NCBI GenBank assembly: GCA_039566865.1
Contig: CM076958.1
Location: 496,001 to 560,000, forward strand
DNA: 64,000 bases
Direction of reading: 5' to 3'
DNA from: Aurelia coerulea
Lineage: Eukaryota > Cnidaria > Scyphozoa > Semaeostomeae > Ulmaridae
Shown here: positions 48,401 to 59,514 of the stretch, one piece after another
How the letters are laid out: every line of letters starts with the position of its first letter
How positions within the stretch are numbered: position 1 is the stretch's first letter
Notes under the pieces: generated by a model
What the model was told of the DNA's origin: nothing
The model's database searches: none
The model's input: only the letters and a program-made list of their open reading frames with translations
Translations under genes and position numbers: made by a program

Positions 48401-51400
48401 TAACCCAGCTTTGGTAGAGATCTTTCAAAAAGTGGTAGTTTGGCAGAACCGGAGACAAGGGAGGTCCTTAAACAAGCAAGTTTTTCAGGAGCAAAGCTAC
48501 TATTCTTTGAAGGTGTTGTGGCGCAGTGGTGTAATCCTCTGATTTTTCAGCCAGAACAGTCAGTCGGACAGGGTTCGATACCCGGTAGAGCCCCACAACT
48601 TAAGGGTCATGACAAGGGGTCCCGGACTCGATTAGCTCTTAGCTACTTCTGTGATCCCAGCGCTTGGCGCTAAAAACCGCAACTTCACCTTCACCTTCTT
48701 CTGCCGGAAAACTATGGGCCAGATTCTACTGATGTATCCACTGTTTAAAAAATCGTGAAGGATTACCCAAGCAACCGTTCTTAGAATTTTAATTCCCATC
48801 ATCATCTTACTGAAGCTCCAATTTAATTTTCAAAATTTTTCATGATTTTAGGTACGTCATGTCATTCTGAAATGAGGAATTAGCGGAAAGTCGTGTTTCT
48901 TGATTTTCCAAAAATCAACCAAAAGTGGCTTCTTCACAATCATGTAGATTTAGACTTGTCTATGCCCATAGCATTGATGGGGAAGCATGATAGCACTTCA
49001 AGACTTTCCATATCATTAGAAAGCGATGCCAGAGCTAAGAAAGACATTAATTTATCACCTCTATTTATCAAATCGATTTGTTTCCTGTTTGGTATATCAC
49101 ATTTAGAAAAAGCCAATGGAAGTTAGTTTTTGGGAATTTCTTAGTGAGATTAAGATCATGAATCTTGAATTATAATAAATTCTCAAAGATTAGCTAAACC
49201 CTCAGTTAGGCATTGGAGCAACAAGGGCAGATTTCGTAAGACAATAGCACGAGTTGCTTTTGTTGACATCTGAATTCAAAGCGATTAGCGATCGCAGACA
49301 AAGGAAATTCCCTCAACCAGTGATTCAAAACAATCAAAGCCGTGAAAGTTTCTCTGGAACCCAGGTAGCTATCGCGCTTTTTGTGCATTCCAGAAATTGT
49401 TTTTAAGAGCAAATATGAGCATAGATCGAAAGAAGAAGGATATATCTACACATCTACCACGGGCATTTATTTCTTTGGTTCAGAAGCTGAGCAGTAAGTA
49501 TTTTAATCACATCCAAAAAAATAAGAAAATTGAGTCGCCCCCCAATCGGCTTCTAAACCAAATAAATCAAATGCCAGAGGCAAATGTGTAGATATATCCT
49601 TCTTCTTTCGATCTATGCTCATGTTTGCTCTTGAAAACAATTTCTGGAATGCACAACGAGCAAACTAGCTACCTGGGTTTCAGAGAAACTTTCACGGCTT
49701 TGTTTGTTTTGAATTAATGGTTGAGAGAATGTCCTTTGTCTGCGATTACTAATCGCTTTGAATTGAAGTGTCAATCAAAAGCTCTTCATGCCGTTGTCTT
49801 GCAAAATCTGTCCTTGTTCATTGGAGCTGTAATTTTGAAATCTGAGTTATACTTTTTGTCTTACGAAGTTTCAAAGATTAAATATTTCGAAAAAGGAAAA
49901 GCCATGATACCAGCGTCCGTCGTCGGATCCGAAGATGCTCGTGGTGATGAATTTCAATTTCAAAGATTGTTTACATTTTTTTATTCAACCGGTACATGCA
50001 CTCTTCAACATTGAAATTGATGAAATAATTATAAAACACCAGGACACATACCTTGAGGAAAGGAATCCATTCTTTAGTAAGATTATACGTGGCTTTGACG
50101 TTAATTGCAATTCCAGAAATGACAAATAAGATAGCAATGAGAATGCATGCTCTGCAATCAAAAAGATTTTCATGTTGTATATGTTCACAAAAATACAAAC
50201 TTACGATGTTGCACCAAGAGTAGTTGATAGATTTGGACGATTCAAGTTTTGGTTAAAAGCCAATAGATCCAAGTATTTTTGTGATTTTTCTCGCGTTTAT
50301 ATTGGCACTGAAAATATAGGTAAATTCGAAATTACGGAAGATTCTTGGATGTGAAATACATGACAAAGGGCCTGAAACTTGATCAAATTCAATATATTTC
50401 AATCTTTTTCATCTTTTTCATCCAATCTTCTTTCCACCTTTCGTTCTTCCTCTTCTTCTTTTTTTCTTTCCTTTTCCCTTCTATTCATCGTTTCCTTTCT
50501 TCTCCTTCCTACTATTCCGCTTTCTCTCGTTCCTTTCCTTCCTTCAAGACAAACGAACTTCGATCAATTTTTCCACCTCTGCTCTCTGCGTACACAGTAT
50601 GCCAACAGCCAACTAATCGAACGAGGATACATGGCAGTAGTTGATGGTAGCTCTTATATTGATCAACAACTTTTAGCTAGAAAGCAAAGCTATGAAATCA
50701 TGGAGCATCGCGGACACCTTTATCTAGAACGAAATATTTATTCGATACTACTACCTTCATTTCTATTCGAGGCTACTACCTTAACTCACTCGCTCCTCCG
50801 GATAGGTAGCTCGCTACGCTCACAGTTAAGAACTTGTGGTATATTCTTCGAAGTAAGGCATCTTCTACCAACCAGTGTTCTAGTCTCTTTATATAACTCT
50901 TTATTTTCCTCATTTCTCCAGTATGGAATCATTGTCTGGGGTCTCACATATGACATCCATACTAAACCAATATATCTCCTTCAAAAGAAAGTTGTCAGAG
51001 CTATTGCTTTCAAAATTTTTACATCTCCATCTACTCAAATTTTCTCTGATTTAAAAATTCTTAAGTTATATGATTTATTTGATTTAAAGCTGTTTACTTT
51101 TGTGTATGAATCTGTCAACAAGATTTCTCCTTTCTTTTTTCACAATTTTTTTGAAACCTTGACATCTGTTCATCATCATGAGACAAGGCAGGCTTCTAAA
51201 GGTGATATTTTTATTGCAATATGGTTTAAGATCTGTTAGATATGCAGGTGCCAAATCCTGGAACGGCATTACTGATATTATCAAACAATCTCCTTCAGTT
51301 TTCATTTTTCGTGGTAAACTCATTGGTAAATTAAAATCTTATGAACTAAAGACGTTACTACTATAAAATAATAGGCTTTTAGTACAGGGGGTGCTCTCTC

Positions 51401-54400
51401 CTCGATTAGTTTATCTATTGAGAGAGCTCCTCCTTAAGAAATTCCGTACCTACGAATTCCCTTTAAATTAGTTTAGGTCTTTTTGTATACTTTGATATTA
51501 TTTGTTGTTGTTAATGTAGTTTTGTACTTGTTGTTAGATGGAATTTGTAAGTTGGAATTTCAAAATGAAAAACTTGAACTTGAACTTGCAGTAGCCTCGA
51601 ATAGTAATTAAGGTAGTAGTATCGAATAAACATTTCGTTCAAAATAAAGGTGTCCGCAATGCTATATGATGAAAATAAGCTTGACATACTTCCGTTCCAT
51701 TTCTGGTCCTTTACTGTACCCATTTCTCTCACAACCATATCTCCATATCACAACCAAAGTTGTAAGAACATCTAATATTGTGTCCACCTGTCAAAAGCAA
51801 AAATGGTGCACACAATTAAGTAATTAATAGTATCAAAAAACTTGCTGCCAACTACATGGTGTCTAAGAACAAAGTATACAAATTATGCAGGGTCCACCAA
51901 TGTGAATTTACCTTATGAATAACTAAACGCTTTCAAACTGTTCCGTGATAGTTAATTTGAACATAGATACCTCGTTTGTAGGTATTGGGGCTTTGAGAGC
52001 AGAAATATGAATCTTGAAAGTTCAAATTTTCGTGCACCTTCAAGGCAGAGATCAAAGCTTAGGCCAAAGCTCTGGTTTGGATGTGGACACAAATTCTTCC
52101 AAGACTGACAACATCAACAAACGAGGTATCATTTTTCAGGTTAACAGTCGAGGAACATTTGTGAAGTTCGAGAGTGGACACCGAAATCATTTTCTGTGGC
52201 AGCCCCCCTGAATCTCAGCAAAGATACTAAGCAATTCTTCATTGGAGAAGTGGCAAGCGGTTCACCCACAATTTTTACATGAAACAAACGATTTAATCGA
52301 AATATGATTAGTGTTTTTGATAAGCTGCATCGATCCTTTTAAAATCTTTAAAAAAAAGTATAGGAAGATAAATCTAAATCGATGAAAAGGTACTAAGTGA
52401 AAGGAATTTCAATACCGCAGAGGGTTAACCTCATTCAAAGGCAGATAAAAACATTGGGAAATGTGATTAAACTTGCAACAACAAAAAACGAACAAAAAGC
52501 ACAGAATTTAGAAAGCCATGAAATTGTTACATTCTAAAATCCACGTTTGAAGGATGGAACCATCATCAAGGAAAAGCTAGTCGCACATATAAATAGAAAA
52601 GAAGAGAATTTTAAGCTCTCCGCAAAAAATTCTGTATCGAGCATCCTCTACTACATTTTGTAGAACCACTCTTCCATGTTTTGTAGAAATCTGCCTAATT
52701 TGTGAACTAAATTTTCAAATTTACACAACAAAAGACACTTTAGCTATTTTAGAGCATACATCACTATTGTGCACATTCGAAAATTCTTTCGAGTCAAGTT
52801 CGAATGCCCAAGTCTTAAGTGTAAAAAAGCTTTGTTTGCGTGCACAGTATTTGTTGCCCGCTCTTATATGAACAGATCCCAAAAATCTTAATAAAAACTC
52901 AAGAATTCGTTATCTCACTTAATCTCTTCTAGTAAAATCCATTTGAGGTGAGGTGACCATTTGAGGTGAAAATTTTGAAAAAAATCTTATTAAATTGTTG
53001 TTAAGTACCAAAGGGTCTGTTTCAACAAGCACGCATGCGCGTACCATCTTTTTGTTAGCCTTCATTTTCGCTAGTTTTATCATGGGTAGTTGGACACTGC
53101 TAGTGTGTTTCTATGGAGGAGCGCTGCAACTAATATGTACTTGCAGAGGAATAATTCCTATAGATGAATAATGCTTTCCCCCGCAAAAGAACGAAGCTCC
53201 GGCAATCAAGTACGACTACTGCGGCGTGTAACCACCCATTTTTTTCAATACTTTATTTAACATATTCTAGCTTAATTATAAATAATATGCGGTTATTAAA
53301 CGATTACGAGGTCCATGCTGGAAAATATTTGGACCGCAGTTTGACGTACGGACCGAACGCAGTGAGGTCCGTACAATGAACTAAGGTCCAAATATTTTCC
53401 AGCATGGATCGAGTAATCGTTTAATAAAGGCTTTATTATATGGAAGAACCTTTTGAGAACGTTGTATATAGTATCATACTTTTCTTTTGTGTCTTTGATC
53501 CTGTGCATCACTGTAGTTGCTCGTTACAACGTTAAGTACATTGGCATTTTCTTCGTGTATAATTGCAAGTTCGTCTTCAAAGTTTACAGAAAAGAAATCT
53601 TCGATGAATAAGCTAAACTTTGGCTGACACTTCTTACGGCCTAAGCCTACACAAGAAGCTCCTCCCTTGTTGTTGATTTTTAAGGCAACGCTCGGTCCAA
53701 TACGGCTTCGAACGAAAAATACGGCTTTTACGGACCGATCAAGAACCAATCGAATTGCTGCGTTGCCGGTCCGAGGAGCCGTATTTTCGAAAGCCATATA
53801 ATAAATAGATATTTATCAGCTGATAGATAGCAGCTAGCATAATAACAGCAGCTAAAAACTGCAAGATGAGACACATAATATTAATCTATGTGATGTATCC
53901 CAGGTTTAGTATACCGGGTGTCTTAAAATGATGTATTATTGTTTGATTGCTTATATCATGGGTAGTTAGACACTGCTGGTGTGCTTCTATGGAGGAGCGC
54001 TGGATGATATGTATCTGCGGGGGAAATTTTTTGTAGTACTGCGGAGGAGATATCGAAAGGACGAAAATATTAATTAAACTATCTCCTCCGCAGTACTATA
54101 AAAATTTCCCCCGCAGATATCTCCTCCGCAGTACTATAAAAAATGTCCCCCGCAGATACATATTATCCAGCTCTTCTCCATAGAAGCACACCAGCAGTGT
54201 CTAACTACCCATGCTTATGTCTCCATAACCAATAAACCGATTTTCAAAAACTTTATTTCATCCGATTGCCGAAAGGCTAAATTGTATTTGAGGATGTTGG
54301 CTGTGGTTTAGGCCGATTTCTTCATGTCGAAAAGAAGGTCGATAAAGCTGCTCAAATTTTCAAGCCTTAGATAGCACGAGAAAGAAACGGCCTTCTTTGC

Positions 54401-57037
54401 CAGTCAACATTTTAGATTTGATGCAAAAAGCTGAACTTATATGTCGTTTATGGAAAATATGGCGTTCAGAGAATACTAATTCGGTTAATACTGAGTTCAG
54501 AGAATATGAATATGAGTTCAGCCTTTTGTACTACATCTAAAATATGCCATCTAAGGCTTGAATTTGAGCAAGTTTATCAATCTTCTTTTAGACATGAAAA
54601 CGCCGTGGTAAAATCGCAACCAACATCTTAAAATACAAATTAGCCTTTAGGCAATGAAATAAAACAAACTTTTTGAAAATGGGTTCATTGGTTATGGACA
54701 TGTAAGCAATCAAACAATAATACATCATTTTAGGTCACCCGGTATACTGGGTGCATGATTTGCAGGAAGAAGAGGTTTTAACTCATTACTTACAGCTAGA
54801 CCTTGCCCTCCAGGGCTTCTCTGCATCCATGCAAAAACTAAAAGGAAAGAGAGAACATTTTCGATGATGGAAACAACTGCCAAATAAGGCAGAAAAAGTT
54901 TAGAATTTTGAGAGCCTTTATTTTTCTGACAATTCATCATTCTTCTTATAACTGGTCATTGAAATGTGGCTTTGGATTTTCTTTTGTTCTTCTTCTGTAT
55001 CGTTAATTTGTTCTTCACACGAACCAGACAAACGAGTGTGCAACGAAACACGCTTTTATTTATTCAACGTTGCTCTTTATTGCAGCTATTAACTTATTTT
55101 CTCTCCTTTTCAGCTTTTCAGATTTATTCGCTGTTTCTCTTGCAGTCTGATATAACAAAGAAAGACATTAGAATCATACCAAATATGGAAACACCAAGTG
55201 ACATTTGAAAAATGACAGAAACAATAGAAACAGTTAAGGCCATCTTCTTCCAATAAAGGAAGTCAGCTGCGATCTTGATAGCATCTTCTTCAACTTCTGC
55301 AAGAAAAGAGATGATAAAATTCAGTGCTAAAATGATAGTAAATACCGTAGTATGATCTATTTCTTTGAACTGAACGGCTTCAAAGAAGCTGAAGCTATTT
55401 CGCTATGATTCTACCGTCAGGTTTTTTTAAATCTTCAATATTTTCAGAATTAGTGTTTTTTTCTTCTTTTTATACAATTCAAGAAAAATTCTGAAAAAAA
55501 CTTAAAACCGTCGCAACTGCTAAACTTGTTGACAAAACATGAAATAATTTTCAAGAAAATCATAGGTTATTGAAGTCTACAATATGGTATCAAGCAAACG
55601 CCTGTCGCCCTTCTGGTTTACGACGTTATTTTTGGCATCACAAGGTTTTATGTTTATGAACGGATGTAACGATAGGAAGTATCTAAAGCTTTGGCAAACA
55701 TTATTAGAAGCACCAGAAAATCTAAAGCGATTGAGGAAAGTCAATATGACCAATACAAGAAATACTCAATTTTTGAAAGTCTACGAGATGTTAGCTAGCA
55801 AAAGTCTGTATCTTTTTTTTTACATTCCATTAAAAGCTTACAAAACGAATTACTAACTACACTACTTACAAAATATTATACCCTACTACTAAAACAATAC
55901 CATTAGGAGCGAAGAACAATGTCTACCTGATGGCAACATAAAACAGAAGATACGAACATAACACTATAACGTAACAACTAGAGAAAGAAAAAATAGCACT
56001 TACTAAAAGTCTGTACCTCTTACGGTTTATAATTTAGCAAATTTGATGACGTCACAACTTTAAAACTAGCAGAAATGTTAAAAACACTGTTAAGTTTTGC
56101 AAAGATTCCACGCCTATATACTGTGTGTCTGGCATCTTGCATCGTAATCGTGTTACTTCTAGACATAAACCAAGGTTTGATGTATTAAGGCCAAAGGCCA
56201 TAAAAAGATCAAAACATTTTGAAGGATAGCGAGCAGCTGAAAAAATACAACTGTACAGACACAATGATCGTGCGCTACTGTTGTTTTGTTTACATTTCAA
56301 TTGTTTAGATTGTTCAAAACAACAATAGATTGGAAAATAACAGTAGATTCGTTTGGAAACGTGGAGATATAAACATACATTTACCTGCTATTTGAGCTTA
56401 CGAATTTGAATTCAAAAACATTCGCTGTTATTTTGAAATATAATCTAGAAATGTAACTGATGTACAACTTTTCACAGCGGCTGACTTCATCATCAAGTAA
56501 GAGTTCACTCCTAAAATTAAGTCTTGGGGATTAAAATAAAGTTGCTTGAGCTGTACGGAAAAATGTTCGTGCTAATTTAATTCCGTCGATATTTTTACAC
56601 AGCTTCGTCATAAAAAGTTGCCTACTCTTTCAGTTATTTTTTATCATTTTAAAGATCACGGATACCATTAGTAACTAGCTTAGAGCTCTTATAAGCGTAT
56701 AATTCTCCTGTGCGTGATGATTTTCCGTCAGAAACAGCTAGAAAACATAAAAAACGGCGCAGTAAATCATTCTTAATTAGATTTACGAGACTTGTAACGG
56801 TCTTTATTCTCCAGTTTTCTCATGAAGAGTAACATCACTAACAAAACGAAACTTCTGCCAAGAAAGAGAATACTTCCACGAGGTTAAAATCGAAACAATT
56901 TAAGAAAGAACAAGAGAAAATAACTTGCCATCTTTGTCACAAAGTTTGTCATCAGAACTACTGTCATGGGGATTGCTACTCTTATCCAGTAATAACAACG
57001 TCTCAGACTCTTCCATTTCTTCTGAGAGCTTCGTCAT
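45418..57037 (-). CDS. TMEM163-like multi-pass zinc transporter, seven exons, 3' end unresolved
   Basis: Exons on the minus strand: 57037-56929, 55296-55180, 54876-54794, 51787-51690, 50151-50052, 48270-48159, 45560-45422; phases close throughout and give 252 codons plus two bases. The start ATG (57037) has an in-frame TGA two codons upstream. The N-terminus is acidic and Ser-rich (SEEMEESETLLLLDKS); about six hydrophobic helices follow: LTVSIVSVIFQMSLGVSIF, VSIIENVLSFLLVFAW, a DTILDVLTTLVVIW helix, ACILIAILFVISGIAINV, SAVFAFLMVAKIYIA, GLVMALMQLINLL, and FLDSVSALVISVFLFFFG. Order and landmark motifs (DxxxD at residues 105-109, LLVDG, WFLDS) match TMEM163, a vesicle/plasma-membrane zinc efflux protein related to cation diffusion facilitators, where the paired Asp are needed for zinc transport. 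The first intron is GC-AG. Exon 7 ends two bases into a codon at a strong GTAAGT; if that intron is retained the frame stops at once (TAA, 45418-45420). The true last exon is not established. Confidence 0.88.
46721..47151. mobile_element. ~430-bp TIR element, TACAGTAGTGTCCCGCATAT
   Basis: TIRs TACAGTAGTGTCCCGCATAT and its complement at the right; repeated AAGAAAC/GTTTCTTAT inside. It interrupts a low-copy repeat whose other copy is continuous at ~26570-26615 (CAGCGTGCCTGCAAAGGACC). Confidence 0.88.
47518..47991. mobile_element. ~475-bp TIR element, TACAGTAAAAACCCGCGTAT
   Basis: Perfect TIRs TACAGTAAAAACCCGCGTAT at both ends. Interior contains TATAAGAACC/GGTTCTTAT pairs and a ~100-codon chance ORF. 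Related to the 46721 element by terminal pattern only. Confidence 0.88.
48510..48697 (+). mobile_element. tRNA-derived SINE
   Basis: AAGGTGTTGTGGCGCAGTGG, B-box GGTTCGATACCC, then GATCCCAGCGCTTGGCGC and CCGCAACTTCACCTTCACC. Best-preserved plus-strand copy. Confidence 0.88.
49211..49830. mobile_element. ~620-bp foldback element with ~215-bp arms
   Basis: Left arm 49211-49430 (CATTGGAGCAACAAGGGCAG...GATCGAAAGAAGAAGGATAT) is complementary to 49615-49830. Central loop includes a second inverted pair (ATTTATTTCTTTGGTTCAG). In TMEM163-like intron 5. Confidence 0.88.
50705..51662. mobile_element. Hairpin element interrupted by a LINE
   Basis: Left arm 50705-50778 (GCATCGCGGACACCTTTATC ... CGAGGCTACT) is complementary to right arm 51589-51662. 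The loop is filled by a LINE fragment, so the LINE entered an existing hairpin. Confidence 0.85.
50820..51592 (+). mobile_element. 5'-truncated LINE (reverse transcriptase C-terminal region)
   Basis: The frame to 51239 and its continuation in another frame to 51366 encode the segment that follows the RT palm in CR1/L2/Rex-like elements: LYNSLFSSFLQYGIIVWG, YLLQKKVVRAI, VYESVNKISPFFFH, then AKSWNGITDIIKQSPSVF after a frameshift. A short 3' UTR ends in tandem TTGAAC units (51571-51590). Opposite in sense to the TMEM163-like gene. Confidence 0.88.
53080..53239. mobile_element. CATGGGTAGTT TIR element
   Basis: CATGGGTAGTTGGACACTGC to GTAACCACCCAT; GGAGGAGCGCTGCA internal block as in 53957. Confidence 0.8.
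53290..53425. repeat. Inverted repeat with ACGTACGGACCG centre
   Basis: TTAAACGATTACGAGGTCCA at the left and TGGATCGAGTAATCGTTTAA at the right; inner GGTCCAAATATTTTCCAGC arms are perfect complements. Confidence 0.85.
53911..54745. mobile_element. ACCGGGTGTC element with nested CATGGGTAGTT element
   Basis: Outer TIRs ATACCGGGTGTCTTAAAATG and complement at 54745. The inner element 53957-54212 (CATGGGTAGTTAGACACTGC ... GTCTAACTACCCAT) sits in the left arm with GCTTATAT/GCTTATGT flanks, and holds a duplicated CTCCTCCGCAGTACTATAAA block. Confidence 0.85.
55340..56070. mobile_element. Eroded and interrupted foldback (MULE-like) element
   Basis: Left-arm sequence (TTCTTTGAACTGAACGGCTT, GATTCTACCG) at 55360-55410, middle (ATGGTATCAAGCAAACGCCT) at 55582, and GATGACGTCACAACTTTAAA at 56044. 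A ~370-bp foreign segment separates the middle from the last block. In TMEM163-like intron 1. Confidence 0.65.
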
Positions 57038-57582
57038 GTTGCATCACCGTTCTTCATTTTCATTAATACCTCTGGATTCCTTGCCTGATCTGATGTTTTG
57101 AGTCCTTATAAAGCTCTTCAGCTAAAAGCTCTGAACCATCAACATCAAATCTCATTGCGTGCGTGTTCAAGACCAGGGGGTTGACGATTAAAACTTGCTG
57201 TGTTATTTTACGCTGATTTTAAACAAAGAAGATCAAACCAAGATAAGGCTGTCCACCCCGGAATTTGCTTGGTAAGTGAATAAATAAGCAATGATAATAA
57301 TGTTTTGATTTCTTCTAAACAGAACTAGGAAGCCCCAGGGAAACCAGCGGCAAGTCGCTGGCCCTAAAAATCTGGGGGGGGGGGGATTCGGAGGAATAAA
57401 GTGTTGCAAGAGATAATTCAGAAATACACTAAGAAATCATCTTCTTCTTCTTTTTAATCTTCTTCCATAGTAACTATTCTAGCTATTAGGAACCTTCCTA
57501 AAAACCTAGTTTTACAATAGGGTAACGAAAGAAACAACCTAAAGAAAGGGACCTACCCAAAGAAGAGATATACCAACCCTGT
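57038..57582. other. 5' flank of the TMEM163-like gene
   Basis: Holds the 5' UTR and presumed promoter; no TATA-like box is convincing. A G run (57376-57385) is the only simple sequence. Confidence 0.4.
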
Positions 57583-57766
57583 GTGAAGTGAAGTTGCGGT
57601 TTTTAGCGCCAAGCGCTGGGATCACAGAAGTAGCTAAACGCTAATCGAGTCCGCGACCCCTTGTCATGACGCTCAAGTGGCGAGGCTCTACCGGGTATCG
57701 AACCCTGTCCGCCTGACTGTTCTGGCTGCAAAGTCAGAGGATTACACCACTGCGCCACAACACCTT
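57583..57766 (-). mobile_element. tRNA-derived SINE
   Basis: Reverse orientation. B-box complement GGGTATCGAACCC, A-box complement CCACTGCGCCACAACACC. Very similar to the 48510 copy, so relatively young. Confidence 0.9.
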
Positions 57767-57948
57767 TGTAGGATATACCCAACCATATTATGGTACCCTG
57801 GGTGTGAGGTTTTTTAATTTCGTTTTCACTTGACGCTCTGGCACCCATGAATACATGTCGAAGTTTCGGATTTTTGTAATACATATAATTCCAATGCTCA
57901 GTAAAATAGAAAAAAATCACACACAAAACACTTCAGCCTAGACTCACG

Positions 57949-57976
57949 AGATAGCAACAACAACAATAACAACAAT

Positions 57977-58014
<38 letters not shown>

Positions 58015-58024
58015 AACAACAACG
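57949..58024. repeat. (AAC)n microsatellite
   Basis: About 25 trinucleotide units with a few ATA/ACA interruptions. Confidence 0.97.
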
Positions 58025-58187
58025 AAAAATAACTTTTTTGCATAGATTGGGACTTATGGACTTTTACATAAAAAATTGGGACGAAAAAGGCATACATTTC
58101 TTTAGTCGCACTGAAACGAGGTTAAAGAGTAGTCATTGCAACCTTCGGCAGTTGGAAATTCTCATTGCTGTGGTGAGCTCACGGAAG

Positions 58188-58424
58188 CTAAGTGGTCTTT
58201 GAAATGAGGAAATCCTGGTTGAAAGTGAAAGGTTTGTTGATTCTTGGATTGAGGAAACATTCATATAGATACTGGTGGCCCGGGTGGTTCCTTTGTTCAT
58301 TGCTAACGTCACTGAAATCTTGAATTTTGACGCGTTTTATCATCTGAGGCTTGAGCCGACAACTTAGGCCACCTCCATTGCCTGGAGCACTCAGCTTTTC
58401 GTACAGTGCTGCTGAGGTTTCCAT
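58188..58424 (-). CDS. Possible orphan ORF, ~79 aa
   Basis: A minus-strand frame from an ATG at 58424 (METSAALYEKLSAPGNGGG...) to a stop at 58188-58190 has a balanced composition that is not obviously repeat-derived. It lies ~1.1 kb upstream of the TMEM163-like start on the same strand and could be an upstream non-coding exon, an independent small gene or chance. No homology is recognised and no promoter or splice signal decides it. Confidence 0.18.
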   Translation of the reverse strand: METSAALYEKLSAPGNGGGLSCRLKPQMIKRVKIQDFSDVSNEQRNHPGHQYLYECFLNPRINKPFTFNQDFLISKTT

Positions 58425-58729
58425 ATCCGTTGAATAACGAGTTTTCAAACATGTGAAGTTCCTGTTTTAATCTGACGGGTACTTTCAAAGATTCTTAGTT
58501 ATAATTCCTTTTCTTTCTTCCTTTCTCCCCTCTCCCTTTTGCTACGCAACTAGAACACAGGGGACTCAGATACAAACAATTACACAGAGCAAGCACAGGG
58601 GACAAAGACAATGTTTATTTCTAGCAACAATTTTTTCCAGGTTTCCCTGTGTTATAACTTGATTTTACACTTTTAGAGTTTGACTTATCTTACCTGAAAC
58701 ATTTTTTAGATCAGAGTGCAATTGGACGA

Positions 58730-58942
58730 GGGGCAAATCACTTCTCAAAATAGCGTACGTGATTTTTGTGATTTTAAAATCACACGATTTTTTTCTGTGA
58801 TTTTAGTGATTTTTTTGTGAATTTAGTGATTTTTTGTGATTTTTTCTTGCGATTTTTCTATGATTTTGTGATTTTTGTGTGTGATTTTTTTGTGATTTTA
58901 AGGAAGGTGTACGAAAAAAAATCACTGATTTGCCCCTCGCAA
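58730..58942. mobile_element. TIR element filled with GTGATTTT minisatellite
   Basis: GAGGGGCAAATCACTTCTC at the left and CACTGATTTGCCCCTC at the right bracket ~15 imperfect copies of GTGATTTTT. The terminal and internal sequences are otherwise unrelated to other families here. Confidence 0.75.
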
Positions 58943-59254
58943 TTGGATTCAAAAGAGCGGCTAGATTGAATGAGTTTATTTTTTTCAGATTTAGATTTTA
59001 ACAGATGGTCATTAAAAGCATTCACTCTCGTAAAACATGATTTTTCTCACAGCCTATGAATATGTAGCATTGAGTTTAAAGGAACCTTGTGCCACCCTAT
59101 GGGAAAACAATAGTAGCTAACGTTAAGTGAGAGAAAATCTCCTTTTTATCAGGGCATCAAGAAATTTCAAACCAGGGTCACTCTTAAATCAAAGGAATAT
59201 TCTGCTGAAGGAATTTACGCCCTAAAATTACTTTGCATATAGATATTTTACATC

Positions 59255-59422
59255 AGAGACGTAGGAACCGGGGGGGCATTGGGGGCACGTGCCCCCCCAA
59301 GATTTTGAAATAAACAAAGAAGTGCCCTTTTTGATTTCAGGAAATGCCCCTTTAGCTTAATGGAAAAAGTGCCCTCGAAGTGTCGTGCCCCTCCAAGTTT
59401 GAGATGCTTCCTACGTCCCTGT
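59255..59422. mobile_element. ~170-bp TIR element, GACGTAGGAA ends
   Basis: AGACGTAGGAACCGGGGGGG at the left, GATGCTTCCTACGTCCCTG at the right; inner GGGGGCACGTGCCCCCCCAAG. The Gly/Lys-rich minus-strand ORF across it is a by-product. Confidence 0.75.
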
Positions 59423-59514
59423 TTTACATGCCTAGATTTTGATGGAAAAAGAAGGATTTCACCATGTGATTGTAACAAAGAAATACGATAATGGACGAGT
59501 CCGTAGAAATGCAT

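Noticed and set aside
48339..48673. ORFs ending GSRTRLALSYFCDPSAWR
   Set aside because: The same peptide recurs at 57603 because both are read through SINE copies.
49206..50014. ORFs of 64-97 codons
   Set aside because: Belong to the inverted arms of the 49211-49830 element.
59248..59514. Gly/Ala-rich minus ORF (GGARAPNAPPVP)
   Set aside because: Read from a short TIR element with GC-rich ends; same pattern expected at every copy.
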